DNA from: Prochlorococcus sp. AG-363-P15
GTDB taxonomy: Bacteria; Cyanobacteriota; Cyanobacteriia; PCC-6307; Cyanobiaceae
DNA: 35,058 bases
Assembly: GCA_003278175.1 (NCBI GenBank)
Contig: QCGF01000010.1
Coordinates: 1 to 35,058, forward strand
Direction of reading: 5' to 3'
Shown here: positions 9,599 to 17,843 of the stretch, piece by piece
Layout of the letters: each line of letters opens with the position of its first letter
Position numbering within the stretch: the first letter of the stretch is position 1
Made by a program: the position numbers and the translations under genes
Notes under the pieces: model-generated
Database searches by the model: none
The model's input: the letters and a program-made list of their open reading frames with translations, nothing else
Told to the model about the DNA's origin: nothing

Positions 9599-10126
9599 AT
9601 GGGCCGCACGCTGGAGAGCAAAAAACAGATCGTCGAAGAACTAAAAGGACTTCTAGACGAGGCGGAAATGGCATTAGTCCTGGACTATCAGGGCTTATCT
9701 ATCAAAGAGATGTCTGATCTGCGGACACGTCTGCAGGCCAATAATGGAGTATGCAAGGTAACCAAAAATACCTTGATGCGTCAGGCAATTGATGGAAATA
9801 ATGCTTGGTCCAGTCTCGAGTCCTTACTAACAGGTACGAATGCATTCGTTCTTGTCAAAGGCGACATTGGCGGGGCTGTTAAGGCTGTTCAAGCCTTTCA
9901 GAAGGACACCAAGAAATCTGAGACTAAAGGAGGTCTTTTCGAAGGCAAGCTCCTATCTCATGATGAAATCAAAGCCATTGCAAATCTTCCAACTAAGGAA
10001 GTTCTTATGGCTCAGATTGCGGGTGCACTAAATGCCCTAGCCACCAAAGTCGCAGTTGGAATTAACGAGGTTCCTACTGGCCTTGCAAGGTCACTCAAAC
10101 AGCACGCCGATAACGGCGAAAGCTGA
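9599..10126 (+). CDS. rplJ: 50S ribosomal protein L10
   Basis: L10 is the base of the ribosomal stalk and carries the L7/L12 dimers that recruit translation GTPases. The ATG at 9599 gives [19 protein letters not shown] and a 175-residue protein, the usual length. Typical blocks are [35 protein letters not shown], and [23 protein letters not shown]; the C-terminal helix that binds L7/L12 is [27 protein letters not shown]. The ORF track starts 12 codons earlier at a GTG, but that extension ([12 protein letters not shown]) is not part of normal L10. It is preceded by the L10 leader RNA. Confidence 0.97.
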   Translation: MGRTLESKKQIVEELKGLLDEAEMALVLDYQGLSIKEMSDLRTRLQANNGVCKVTKNTLMRQAIDGNNAWSSLESLLTGTNAFVLVKGDIGGAVKAVQAFQKDTKKSETKGGLFEGKLLSHDEIKAIANLPTKEVLMAQIAGALNALATKVAVGINEVPTGLARSLKQHADNGES

Positions 10127-10178
10127 ATATTTTCTTTCGACTCTACTTTTCTCCCTAATTCGTTGCTGAATTCAACTC

Positions 10179-10574
10179 ATGTCCGCAAAAACCGACGAAA
10201 TTCTCGACTCTCTCAAAACACTCTCGCTGCTTGAGGCTTCTGAGCTAGTCAAACAAATCGAAGATGCTTTTGGCGTTTCAGCGGCAGCTTCTGCTGGCGT
10301 TGTAATGGCCGCACCTGGAGCTGCCGCAGGTGGCGGTGCAACAGAAGCAGCTGAAGAGAAAACCGAATTTGATGTTGTTCTCGAAAGCTTTGAAGCATCA
10401 GCCAAGATAAAAGTTCTTAAAGCCGTTCGAGAAGCAACAGGACTTGGCCTTGGAGATGCAAAAGCAATGGTTGAAGCAGCTCCAAAGACCATCAAAGAAG
10501 GAGTTAGCAAAGACGATGCAGAAAACTTGAAAAAGGCAATAGAAGAAGCAGGCGGGAAAGTCAGTCTGAAATAG
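10179..10574 (+). CDS. rplL: 50S ribosomal protein L7/L12
   Basis: The flexible stalk protein that binds EF-Tu, EF-G, IF2 and RF3; it is present in several copies per ribosome. The 131 residues show the N-terminal dimerisation helices ([29 protein letters not shown]), an Ala/Gly-rich hinge (about 35-58), and the conserved C-terminal domain ([49 protein letters not shown]). The 52-base spacer after rplJ is pyrimidine-rich with no Shine-Dalgarno sequence. A strong terminator follows, so this is the end of the ribosomal-protein transcript. Confidence 0.98.
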   Translation: MSAKTDEILDSLKTLSLLEASELVKQIEDAFGVSAAASAGVVMAAPGAAAGGGATEAAEEKTEFDVVLESFEASAKIKVLKAVREATGLGLGDAKAMVEAAPKTIKEGVSKDDAENLKKAIEEAGGKVSLK

Positions 10575-10597
10575 TTGTTGCCATTAGACAGCAACAA
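10575..10597 (+). other. Hairpin immediately after rplL stop
   Basis: TTGTTGC (10575-10581) and GCAACAA (10591-10597) form a perfect 7-bp stem starting at the first base after the rplL stop codon. It is followed by AAAT, not a T-run, so it is more likely a 3'-end stabiliser or a partner of the terminator 17 bases downstream than a terminator itself. Confidence 0.4.
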
Positions 10598-10613
10598 AAT
10601 TTCAGGTTCTTTG

Positions 10614-10661
10614 AATAATATTAAAAGCCGGTCTATTAATAGACCGGCTTTTAATATTATT
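10614..10661 (+). terminator. rplL intrinsic terminator, 22-bp perfect stem
   Basis: AATAATATTAAAAGCCGGTC... pairs without mismatch over 22 bp, and the loop TTAA is itself self-complementary, so the whole 48 bases are a perfect palindrome. The GC core AGCCGGTCTA is flanked by A-rich and T-rich arms (CTTTTAATATTATT), the form of a strong terminator that would work in both directions. It closes the secE/nusG/rpl transcription unit. Confidence 0.9.
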
Positions 10662-10974
10662 AATTTCTCGTCAATTATTTAAGAGTAAATCGCATTAAAA
10701 AAATTCTACTTTAAATGAAAACATATTCTTACCTTTTCTAATGCCAAGGATTATGCAATAAACAATACAACTTAAAATCTAATTATATCTAATTCATCCA
10801 AGTACTTCACTGCCAGAAAGTCTTACTTAATCACCTACGCTAGGAAGATGGAGATACTTAATTAGAGTCAAAGCTTATCCTAGCTACTATCAGGCAGTGA
10901 CTTTTGGGAGGAAAGCGCTGGATGTAAAGACTGACTTTAAATCAAACAAGCCATTGCCTAAACCAATCAATGAA
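10662..10974 (+). other. AT-rich spacer before rnhA
   Basis: From the terminator to the preferred rnhA start there are 313 bases with no convincing gene, tRNA or hairpin on either strand. An in-frame GTG at 10897 could extend rnhA upstream by 26 codons. The sequence is AT-rich and probably contains the promoter for rnhA-pyrD, but I cannot fix a promoter element. A GGGAGG tract near 10906 lies too far from both candidate starts to decide between them. Confidence 0.5.
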
Positions 10975-11763
10975 ATGACAGCTCAACACGGCCAAGTAAT
11001 CAGCGCTTCAACTGATGGAGCATGTAGTGGCAATCCTGGACCAGGCGGCTGGGGCGTCCTAATACGTTTTGAAGACGGGTCTGTAACAGAATTTGGAGGG
11101 TATGAACCTGCAACAACGAATAATCGAATGGAGTTAAGAGCAATGCTGGAAGTTTTTAAACACTTACAAAACCTCCCTCTACATCCAGAACTAACTATCA
11201 AAACAGACAGTAAATATCTTATTAATGGTCTGAACAATTGGATAAAAGGTTGGAAGAAGAATGGATGGCGTACTTCATCTGGGAAGCCAGTTCTTAATCA
11301 AGACTTATGGCAAGCATTAGATCGAAGTCGATTGCAAAATGTACCGCTTGAATTCGTTAAAGGGCACAGTGGGAATAAAGACAATGAAAGGGTAGATGCA
11401 ATTGCTGTTAGCCACTCCAAGAGTAGAGGCATGAAACTTGACTCTCAAGAAGCATCCAATTCGAGCAAGGGGAAAAATAAAGTCACATTAAATAGTTCAG
11501 TCAACATTAATAAGCCAATACAAGGTGAACTTGAAAAGTTAATCTCAAGACTTGACATGATAAATCATATAGCCCATAAAGGTTATAGTCTGAATACAAA
11601 TGAACTTTCTGAGCTTTTAGAAACCCCAGCTAATGAGCTAAATAAAAAAGAAGGCACTTGGAAATGGCGTGACTGGTTCATAGAGCCAATTGGAGACTCC
11701 CAATGGAAATTAAAGACCCAACATCAAAAGAAAAGTTGTACTGAGGAGAACAAGAGTGAATAA
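10975..11763 (+). CDS. rnhA: Ribonuclease HI with C-terminal extension
   Basis: RNase HI cuts the RNA strand of RNA-DNA hybrids (R-loops, primers) in the cytoplasm. Counting from the ATG at 10975 ([10 protein letters not shown]), the catalytic acids are all present: D14 ([16 protein letters not shown]), E53 (NNRMELRA), D78 (KTDSKYLI) and D141 (NERVDAIA), plus the mobile His near 131. The normal enzyme ends near residue 155, but this protein runs to 262: a Ser/Asn/Lys-rich linker (about 152-183) and then a compact domain (about 184-248) with a helix-turn-helix look. The ORF track begins at a GTG 26 codons upstream; the added residues are not typical of the family. The last 8 bases overlap pyrD. 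Confidence 0.94.
   Translation: MTAQHGQVISASTDGACSGNPGPGGWGVLIRFEDGSVTEFGGYEPATTNNRMELRAMLEVFKHLQNLPLHPELTIKTDSKYLINGLNNWIKGWKKNGWRTSSGKPVLNQDLWQALDRSRLQNVPLEFVKGHSGNKDNERVDAIAVSHSKSRGMKLDSQEASNSSKGKNKVTLNSSVNINKPIQGELEKLISRLDMINHIAHKGYSLNTNELSELLETPANELNKKEGTWKWRDWFIEPIGDSQWKLKTQHQKKSCTEENKSE
11743..11748 (+). promoter_or_regulatory. Ribosome binding site for pyrD
   Basis: GAGGAG lies 7 bases before the GTG at 11756, inside the 3' end of rnhA. It is one of few clear Shine-Dalgarno sequences in the window and supports the overlapping GTG start of pyrD. Confidence 0.7.
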
Positions 11764-12949
11764 AAGATTTAATTCAAAATTTTTATCAACTGGAAGAATT
11801 TATAGGCATTTCTTTGAGCCTATACTTTCCAAAGATGAAGGGATTGACGCTGAAACTTTAACTCAATTTGCACTAGCTATCTTAGGTCAAGCATCAATAT
11901 ATAGAGAGTTACCTGGATTTAAATGGGGACTCAAAAAGTTAGCACTAGATCTTCAACTTCATGATTCACGACTAGAGCAAAGACTGTTTGGTTGTAAATT
12001 TCAAAACCCTATTGGGCTAGCCGCAGGACTAGACAAAAACGCAGTTGCTGCAGGAATTTGGCATGACTTTGGTTTTGGGTTTGCAGAGTTAGGAACAGTT
12101 ACTTGGCACGCTCAAACAGGTAACCCCCGCCCAAGACTCTTTCGTCTATCAAAAGAAAAAGCCGCTTTAAATCGAATGGGCTTTAACAATAATGGGGCAA
12201 AAAAAATGAAGGAAATAATTGAAAAGCAAAAGCTTCTGAGACCAGGCAAGCGGACTGCAGCAATAGGCATCAACCTAGGAAAATCAAAAGTCACTTCTCT
12301 TGCTGAAGCAGCTGAAGATTATGCCTCATCACTTAAAATCCTTTCTCCACTAGCAGATTATGCCGTAATAAACGTAAGCTCACCTAATACACCTGGTCTC
12401 AGAGAACTACAAGGTTCGGAACATTTGCAAAGAATAGTGAAACGGCTTAAAAGCTTGCAAGGTTGTCCACCTTTACTAGTGAAGATTGCTCCAGATTTAA
12501 AAGATAAAGATATAGATTGTTTAGCCAAACTTGCCAAAGAGGAAAAACTGGCTGGGGTAATTGCTATAAACACAAGTCTTGATCGACTAGGACTTGAACA
12601 GCGAATTCTTTCTCAAACAGGACTTACTTTAAGTCAAGAAGCAGGAGGTATTAGTGGGGCACCACTGCGACAAAGAGGACTGGAAGTCATAAAGAGATTA
12701 AGGCATGCAGCCGGACCAGAATTACCCCTGATCGGAGTGGGAGGGATTGATTCTCCAAAAGCAGCTTGGGAACGAATTAGTGCTGGCGCATCTCTTGTCC
12801 AGGTATACACAGGTTGGATTTTCAAAGGCCCAGATTTAGTGCCAAACATCCTTGAAGGTGTTCTATCACAATTGGACCGACATGGATTTCAAAACATCTC
12901 TGAAGCAATCGGGAGTGATGCACCATGGCTTGATCCGAATCAATGTTAA
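11756..12949 (+). CDS. pyrD: Dihydroorotate dehydrogenase (quinone), class 2
   Basis: The FMN enzyme that oxidises dihydroorotate to orotate in pyrimidine synthesis, passing electrons to membrane quinone. The 397-residue length and the extended N-terminus before the barrel mark class 2. Typical blocks are [13 protein letters not shown] (FMN site), [60 protein letters not shown] with the catalytic Ser, [19 protein letters not shown], and the phosphate-binding [28 protein letters not shown]. The GTG start overlaps rnhA by 8 bases and has a good GAGGAG site, so the two genes are probably translated from one transcript. Confidence 0.97.
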   Translation: MNKRFNSKFLSTGRIYRHFFEPILSKDEGIDAETLTQFALAILGQASIYRELPGFKWGLKKLALDLQLHDSRLEQRLFGCKFQNPIGLAAGLDKNAVAAGIWHDFGFGFAELGTVTWHAQTGNPRPRLFRLSKEKAALNRMGFNNNGAKKMKEIIEKQKLLRPGKRTAAIGINLGKSKVTSLAEAAEDYASSLKILSPLADYAVINVSSPNTPGLRELQGSEHLQRIVKRLKSLQGCPPLLVKIAPDLKDKDIDCLAKLAKEEKLAGVIAINTSLDRLGLEQRILSQTGLTLSQEAGGISGAPLRQRGLEVIKRLRHAAGPELPLIGVGGIDSPKAAWERISAGASLVQVYTGWIFKGPDLVPNILEGVLSQLDRHGFQNISEAIGSDAPWLDPNQC

Positions 12950-13073
12950 AAAAAATGAGGCTTATCAAAAAAAGTCTTCGCTATATCTAGTTTAAATAAA
13001 TGAAATTGTATTCTAAAAAAATATTGAAAGTGGATATTTTTAGTAAACATTCCAAAAATATGTCTACATTACA

Positions 13074-13099
13074 AACAATAAGTTGAGGGAATTATTGTT
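13074..13099 (+). other. Inverted repeat in cobC leader
   Basis: AACAATAA (13074-13081) and TTATTGTT (13092-13099) are perfect 8-base inverted repeats around GTTGAGGGAA, 12 bases before the GTG start of the aminotransferase gene. It could be an operator or an RNA hairpin that holds the purine-rich GAGGGA in its loop. The arms are AT-rich, so chance is possible. Confidence 0.35.
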
Positions 13100-13111
13100 A
13101 TTGAGCCAAAA

Positions 13112-14194
13112 GTGAACTCAAACATCCCAATTCATGGTGGAAACATCACTGAAGAAGCTCGACGATTAGGAGTAAAACAGAGCCAACTGCTAGATGCTAG
13201 TGCCTCCTTAGTACCCTTCCCGCCTCCAAAAAGGCTGCGTAGATACCTTTTTCAAGCACTCCTAAATAATTCACTGAGAAATTACCCAGATTGCAATTAT
13301 CAAAATCTACGCAATGCAATAGCAGCTTTTCATGGGATAGAACCATCAATGGTTCTTCCTGGAAATGGAGCAGCGGAACTTATAACATGGTCAGCTCGTA
13401 ATGCCATAGAAAAAGGAGTTAGCACATTAGTTGCTCCAGGCTTTCATGACTACGAAAGAGCTTTGAATTGCTGGGAAGGTAAATATATTTATGTGAATCT
13501 TCCCCTTAATTGGTCCTGCTTGAGCCCACAAGATATTCCATTTTCCCCAAGCACCAACGTTATATGGATAACGAATCCGCATAATCCAACAGGACAATTA
13601 TGGAGCAGGGCATCTATTGAACGCTTACTGACGATTTGTGATCTAGTTATATGCGATGAAGCCTTTCTTTCATTAGTTCCCCATGGTGAAAGTCAATCAC
13701 TTATTCCTTTAGCAAAGGATAATGAAAATCTAATTGTTATTAGGAGTTTAACAAAGTTATTTGCGATAGCTGGCTTAAGATTGGGGTATGCGATTAGTTC
13801 AGCCAAAAGATTGCAACAGTGGCAAAGTTGGCGAGATCCATGGCCACTTAATGGCCTAGCAAGCGCTGCCGGGATAGCCTTGATGAGAGATAAAGACTTA
13901 TCAAAGCAATGGACAAGTAAAATTCACAAATGGCTTCAGAAAGAAGGACCTTGGATGTATAACAAATTAGAGATGATTTCCGGAATCAAAGCATATCCTT
14001 CATCCACTAACTTCTACTTAATTGAAGGCAAAGAATCACTATTAAATCTCCAAAGTGATCTAAATAAAAGAAATATTTTAGTTAGAGATTGTAGATCTTT
14101 TCACAACTTAGGAGAGAACTGGTTGCGCATTAGCCTTCAAACCAAAAAAAATAATTTGCGAATACTGTCCGCCATAAAAACTATTCTCAAATGA
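13112..14194 (+). CDS. cobC: PLP aminotransferase-fold protein, CobC/CobD-like (threonine-phosphate decarboxylase)
   Basis: A 360-residue class I/II PLP enzyme. The N-terminal HGGN followed by [14 protein letters not shown] and [19 protein letters not shown] is typical of the cobalamin-pathway L-threonine-O-3-phosphate decarboxylases rather than of HisC. The PLP site is intact: [18 protein letters not shown] at 155-161, D182, and Schiff-base lysine K215 in [15 protein letters not shown]. It would make (R)-1-aminopropan-2-yl phosphate for the nucleotide-loop side chain; since marine cyanobacteria make pseudocobalamin, the role fits. The GTG start keeps the family N-terminus. The stop overlaps the convergent murG stop by 8 bases. 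A general aminotransferase role is the alternative. Confidence 0.82.
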   Translation: MNSNIPIHGGNITEEARRLGVKQSQLLDASASLVPFPPPKRLRRYLFQALLNNSLRNYPDCNYQNLRNAIAAFHGIEPSMVLPGNGAAELITWSARNAIEKGVSTLVAPGFHDYERALNCWEGKYIYVNLPLNWSCLSPQDIPFSPSTNVIWITNPHNPTGQLWSRASIERLLTICDLVICDEAFLSLVPHGESQSLIPLAKDNENLIVIRSLTKLFAIAGLRLGYAISSAKRLQQWQSWRDPWPLNGLASAAGIALMRDKDLSKQWTSKIHKWLQKEGPWMYNKLEMISGIKAYPSSTNFYLIEGKESLLNLQSDLNKRNILVRDCRSFHNLGENWLRISLQTKKNNLRILSAIKTILK

Positions 14195-15263
14195 ATTCAT
14201 GCAAAATTTTGACTAAAGTCTCTTCAGACTCTTTTTCTGCAAAACTAAGCATTGCTAATTTCATTTTTATTAATGGGTCAGAATTAGTACCGCTTTTATC
14301 CAACCGACCTCTTAACAACCGGCCCAGCGTTTCTCTCAAAACATCATCTTCTGGTTGATGTTGATGAACAATTACAGCCGCACCAAGCTGAGCAGCAAAA
14401 ACTGCATTGAAGTTTTGATGTTGATCAGTTGCTAAAGGATATGGCACCAAAATTGCTGGTGTTCCGCAAACAGCCATCTCACTTAATGAGCCAGCTCCAG
14501 CTCTACTTATTGCCAAATCAGCATGCTGAAGCAAAGCAGGTATTTGATTCGAGAAAGATTTAGCAACAAAGTTTTGATGCTTTATCTCTCCTTCAAGGTC
14601 TGAGTCATTGTGACCTGTCAAATGAACCACACGACACCCTTCTCTCAACAAAAAGGGAGTGACCGCACGGACCATCAAATTAAGGCCCAATGCTCCTTGA
14701 CTACCACCCATGACAACTATTAAAGGGCCTTTACCAACAGGGACCCAAGCTGGCAATGCCTGTGGAGCAAAAAATGATGATCTAATTGGTGTCCCAGTAT
14801 TTATGGTCTTACATCCCGCAAGATATTTACTGGCTGATGGCAAGCCCAAAGCAACGACATTACAAAATCTGCCCATCAAACGTGACACCTTGCCAGGGAA
14901 AGCATTTGACTCATGCAAGATCACAGGGATTCCACAGCAAATAGCTCCTAAAATTGCAGGAGCAGCGATATAGCCACCAGTAGTAAAAACAACATCTATT
15001 CGTTTAGATCGATGCAAATTAAAAACTTTGAAGGCTGCTGCAAGCAGTTGACAAAGCTGAAAAAACTTTCTAATCCCATGCCCATTAAGTCCACCTGCTC
15101 TCACAGTGATTAATTCAAAATTCTTCGGCACAAGTTCTGTTTCTAATCTGTTTGGCACTCCTAGCCAGCTAACTTCCCAAGATTTAGATAATGCCTCAGC
15201 GACAGCAAGTGCAGGGAAAAGATGCCCTCCAGTTCCACTAGCTGCGATTAGGATCCTAGTCAT
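14187..15263 (-). CDS. murG: UDP-GlcNAc: undecaprenyl-PP-MurNAc-pentapeptide GlcNAc transferase
   Basis: MurG makes lipid II from lipid I at the inner face of the cytoplasmic membrane, the last cytoplasmic step of peptidoglycan synthesis. The ATG at 15263 gives [25 protein letters not shown] with the first glycine-rich loop; the ORF track starts four codons upstream at a GTG. Further blocks are [35 protein letters not shown], the third glycine loop [13 protein letters not shown], and the donor site [35 protein letters not shown]. About 358 residues, full length. Its 3' end overlaps the convergent cobC stop and contains a terminator-like hairpin acting on the other strand. Confidence 0.97.
   Translation of the reverse strand: MTRILIAASGTGGHLFPALAVAEALSKSWEVSWLGVPNRLETELVPKNFELITVRAGGLNGHGIRKFFQLCQLLAAAFKVFNLHRSKRIDVVFTTGGYIAAPAILGAICCGIPVILHESNAFPGKVSRLMGRFCNVVALGLPSASKYLAGCKTINTGTPIRSSFFAPQALPAWVPVGKGPLIVVMGGSQGALGLNLMVRAVTPFLLREGCRVVHLTGHNDSDLEGEIKHQNFVAKSFSNQIPALLQHADLAISRAGAGSLSEMAVCGTPAILVPYPLATDQHQNFNAVFAAQLGAAVIVHQHQPEDDVLRETLGRLLRGRLDKSGTNSDPLIKMKLAMLSFAEKESEETLVKILHEFI
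14217..14236 (+). terminator. Putative cobC terminator inside murG coding region
   Basis: AGTCT-CTTC-AGACT (14217-14230) is a short perfect stem with a four-base loop followed by CTTTTT on the plus strand, 23 bases after the cobC stop. It lies wholly in the 3' coding part of murG on the opposite strand. The stem is only 5 bp, so strength is uncertain. Confidence 0.5.
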
Positions 15264-15310
15264 ACAAAAAAGCACAGCGCATCTTTCACGCTTAAGTTAT
15301 CTGGATTAGC

Positions 15311-16066
15311 TTGAGGACTAAATTGCACTATTTAGCAAGAGTTGCTTTGGCATCGATGCTATTGCTCTCAGTGACACCACAAGAACAAGTCAATGCAAAT
15401 GACTTTAGGACAAAGTCACTAACCAGAGGACTGGAATATGCACTTAACAAAAAAGAAATTAACTATCTAAAAAACTTTCTTGCTAGTGAGGATGAAACAA
15501 GCCTAATTAATCGATATAAAAGCTTTGTAAATGCTTTCCCTAATGCGCAATGGAGTATCAAAGAATGCAATACTTTAAAAGACGGGCGTACTTGTTTGAA
15601 AATTCAGATCACAGGCATAAAAGACTTAAACGGTGAACGATATACCCTGAAGTCCAAACAAATAGTAGGCCTTACTATTGCATCAGAAAAAATCATCAGG
15701 CAAGATCTCATCAATGAAGAAACAGTAATCCAACTTGGAGAAAAACCTTTATCAATTAGCCTAAATATTCCAGATACAGTATTGACCGGTGAAGTTTATG
15801 ATTTCGATGTCATATTAAATAAGCCTCTGGGAAATGCACTAGTAGCTGGAGGATTAATCCCCATAAGTGACCAACAAATTCTCAATCAAAAATCTCCTAA
15901 TATTGAACTAATACCTTTAGGAGGTGGGGGTTTGTTCAAATCTGTAAAGGCCCCGTTAAAAAAAGGAATTCAAAAATGGGCTGCTGTCGTTGCACACCCT
16001 AATGGCCTTATTTCTATAACGAAAATGGTCAGAGTAGTCTCAAATTCAGAAGAAGTTGAACTTTAG
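15311..16066 (+). CDS. Secreted or lumenal protein of unknown function
   Basis: A 251-residue protein with a TTG start; a second in-frame TTG lies four codons later. The N-terminus has a basic start (MRTK), a hydrophobic core (VALASMLLLSV) and a plausible signal peptidase site after VNA (residue 29), so export is likely. The mature part is beta-rich: about residues 35-110 look like a small alpha+beta domain (LINRYKSFVNAFPNAQWSIKEC, with Cys pairs possible at CNTLKDGRTC), and about 140-250 like a beta-sandwich (ISLNIPDTVLTGEVYDFDVIL). It is divergent from murG across a short spacer and convergent with pgk. I do not recognise the family; the context hints at the cell envelope or the thylakoid lumen, no more. 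Confidence 0.72.
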   Translation: MRTKLHYLARVALASMLLLSVTPQEQVNANDFRTKSLTRGLEYALNKKEINYLKNFLASEDETSLINRYKSFVNAFPNAQWSIKECNTLKDGRTCLKIQITGIKDLNGERYTLKSKQIVGLTIASEKIIRQDLINEETVIQLGEKPLSISLNIPDTVLTGEVYDFDVILNKPLGNALVAGGLIPISDQQILNQKSPNIELIPLGGGGLFKSVKAPLKKGIQKWAAVVAHPNGLISITKMVRVVSNSEEVEL

Positions 16067-16072
16067 ATATTG

Positions 16073-16101
16073 ATTAAAAGTCTTCTTTAGATTTTTTTAA
16101 T
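16073..16101. terminator. Possible bidirectional terminator between convergent genes
   Basis: ATTAAAAG-TCT and AGA-TTTTTTTAAT form an imperfect AT-rich hairpin between the 251-aa gene and pgk, with a T7 tract in the right arm and A4 in the left. The convergent position fits termination from both sides, but the stem is weak. Confidence 0.4.
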
Positions 16102-16117
16102 TGACTTCCAATTGCCA

Positions 16118-17326
16118 TCAAGCTACTTCATCAAGTGCAGCTACACCTGGCAGCACTTTGCCTTCTAATAGTTCCAAACTGGCCCCACCTCCAGTAGAGA
16201 TATGGGCCATCTTTTCAGCGAGACCAGCTTTCTCAACTGCCGCGACAGAGTCACCTCCACCAATAATTGTGCAGCAACCTTTAGAACTTAATGAAGCCAA
16301 AGTCTGAGCTATTGAGTTGGTTCCATTTGCAAACCTGTCAAACTCAAATACTCCCATAGGGCCATTCCAAATAACAGTTCCGCAATCAGCTAAAGACTCT
16401 TGAAAAACTTTGACGGAAGCAGGACCTATATCTAAACCCATCCAACCTGCAGGAATCGAATCAATTGAGGCAACTTGACTATTTGCATCTGGCGCAAAAT
16501 CATCAGCAAGAACTACATCTGTTGGCAAAAGCAATTGCACACCTTTTAACTTGGCTTTCTCCTCCAAAGCTTTTGCGAGATCCAATTTGTCTTCTTCTAC
16601 CAAGCTTTTCCCAACTGACAGTCCGCGAGCTTTGTAGAAAGTAAAAATCATTCCTCCGCCAATAAGAACCTTGTCACATTTATCGATAAGAGATTCAAGA
16701 ACCCCTATTTTGCTACTCACCTTTGAACCACCAACAATTGCGGCAAGAGGACGCTTAGGTTCATCTATCGCACCCTGAAGATATTGAAGTTCTTTCTCCA
16801 TCAAATAACCTGCGACACTTGGACTTAAAAACTTCGTCACCCCTTCAGTAGAAGCATGTGCACGATGAGCAGCCCCAAAAGCATCATTGACATAAACCTC
16901 GGCAAGTGAAGCAAGTTTTTTTGCAAATTCAGCATCATTATTTTCTTCATCTGAAAAGAAACGAACATTCTCTAAAAGAACAATGTCCCCATTGTTCATG
17001 GCTTGAACCTTTGCCTCTGCGTCAGACCCAACACAGCTGTCCGACTTCTCAACAGTTTTTCCAAGCAAGTCACTCAGCCTTTTAGCTACAGGAGTAAGTC
17101 GCATACCATCATTAACCTGACCCTTGGGCCTGCCAAAATGAGCAGCCAGAATCACACGAGCACCCTTCCCAACAAGATCATTAATCGTGGGAAGCGCCGC
17201 ACGAATACGTGTGTCATCAGTAATAGACCCTTCTTTATTCAACGGCACGTTGAAATCAACACGAACCAGTACACGTTTGCCAGATAGGTCCTCTGTGCTG
17301 AGACTCGACAGGGAACGCTTAGCCAT
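16118..17326 (-). CDS. pgk: Phosphoglycerate kinase
   Basis: Transfers phosphate between 1,3-bisphosphoglycerate and ADP; in cyanobacteria it serves glycolysis and the Calvin cycle. The 402-residue length is normal and the ATG start gives [29 protein letters not shown]. Landmarks are the RVDFNVP substrate loop, [24 protein letters not shown], the hinge helix region [27 protein letters not shown], and the nucleotide loop [18 protein letters not shown] with [13 protein letters not shown] near the C-terminus. It is divergent from the UspA gene across 133 bases that should contain both promoters. No partner genes of the pathway are adjacent. Confidence 0.98.
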   Translation of the reverse strand: MAKRSLSSLSTEDLSGKRVLVRVDFNVPLNKEGSITDDTRIRAALPTINDLVGKGARVILAAHFGRPKGQVNDGMRLTPVAKRLSDLLGKTVEKSDSCVGSDAEAKVQAMNNGDIVLLENVRFFSDEENNDAEFAKKLASLAEVYVNDAFGAAHRAHASTEGVTKFLSPSVAGYLMEKELQYLQGAIDEPKRPLAAIVGGSKVSSKIGVLESLIDKCDKVLIGGGMIFTFYKARGLSVGKSLVEEDKLDLAKALEEKAKLKGVQLLLPTDVVLADDFAPDANSQVASIDSIPAGWMGLDIGPASVKVFQESLADCGTVIWNGPMGVFEFDRFANGTNSIAQTLASLSSKGCCTIIGGGDSVAAVEKAGLAEKMAHISTGGGASLELLEGKVLPGVAALDEVA

Positions 17327-17459
17327 GATGATATGCCGTGAAATTAGAAACCGCGGTGAGATTAACCCTTTAACAGCATTTTTGGCTTGTGTTGAGGGCA
17401 GACAAACCGACTGGCCTTGGCTAGGACAAAATTGAACCTGCGTAGGTTAAAGAAACCAA

Positions 17460-17843
17460 ATGTTTAAAACTGTACTTTTCCCAATAGACCAGAGTCGGGA
17501 AGCATTTGAAACAGCCAGTAAAGCTATTGAATTGGCAAAAAATCACCAGAGTCACATAATCATGCTGTCTGTTGTTCAACCTGAAAGGCCAGAAATGCAT
17601 GATGCTGAGTCTGTATCTTCTCTACTGAATCGCGCACAAGAGCAAATGGAACAAGCAGGCATTAGTTGTGAGGTACTTGAGAGAAAAGGGAAGCCAGCTT
17701 TTGTTATTTGTGATATAGCTGATGAATTAAATGTGGATTTAATAGTTATGGGAACAAGAGGTATCAATTTGGAATCAGATAATCAAAGTACCGCTGCTCG
17801 TGTCATTCAACTTGCACCTTGTCCAGTGCTTGTAGTGCCGTGA
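17460..17843 (+). CDS. Universal stress protein family (UspA-like)
   Basis: A 127-residue single-domain protein with the Usp fold: MFKTVLFPIDQSREAFETASKAIELAKNHQSHIIMLSVV at the start and DLIVMGTRG ... APCPVLVVP at the end. The usual ATP motif G-2X-G-9X-G-(S/T) is incomplete: after GTRG the last glycine is missing (INLESDNQST), so this member may not bind ATP. It is the first gene of a tight plus-strand operon; its stop codon overlaps the GTG of the RbgA-like gene (GTGA), which suggests coupled translation and a link with ribosome assembly. Function in the cell is unknown. Confidence 0.88.
   Translation: MFKTVLFPIDQSREAFETASKAIELAKNHQSHIIMLSVVQPERPEMHDAESVSSLLNRAQEQMEQAGISCEVLERKGKPAFVICDIADELNVDLIVMGTRGINLESDNQSTAARVIQLAPCPVLVVP

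Noticed and set aside
10824-10862. Direct repeat TACTTAAT, two copies 31 bases apart, before rnhA
   Set aside because: Eight bases of AT-rich sequence repeated once is within chance for this spacer; no third copy or symmetry.
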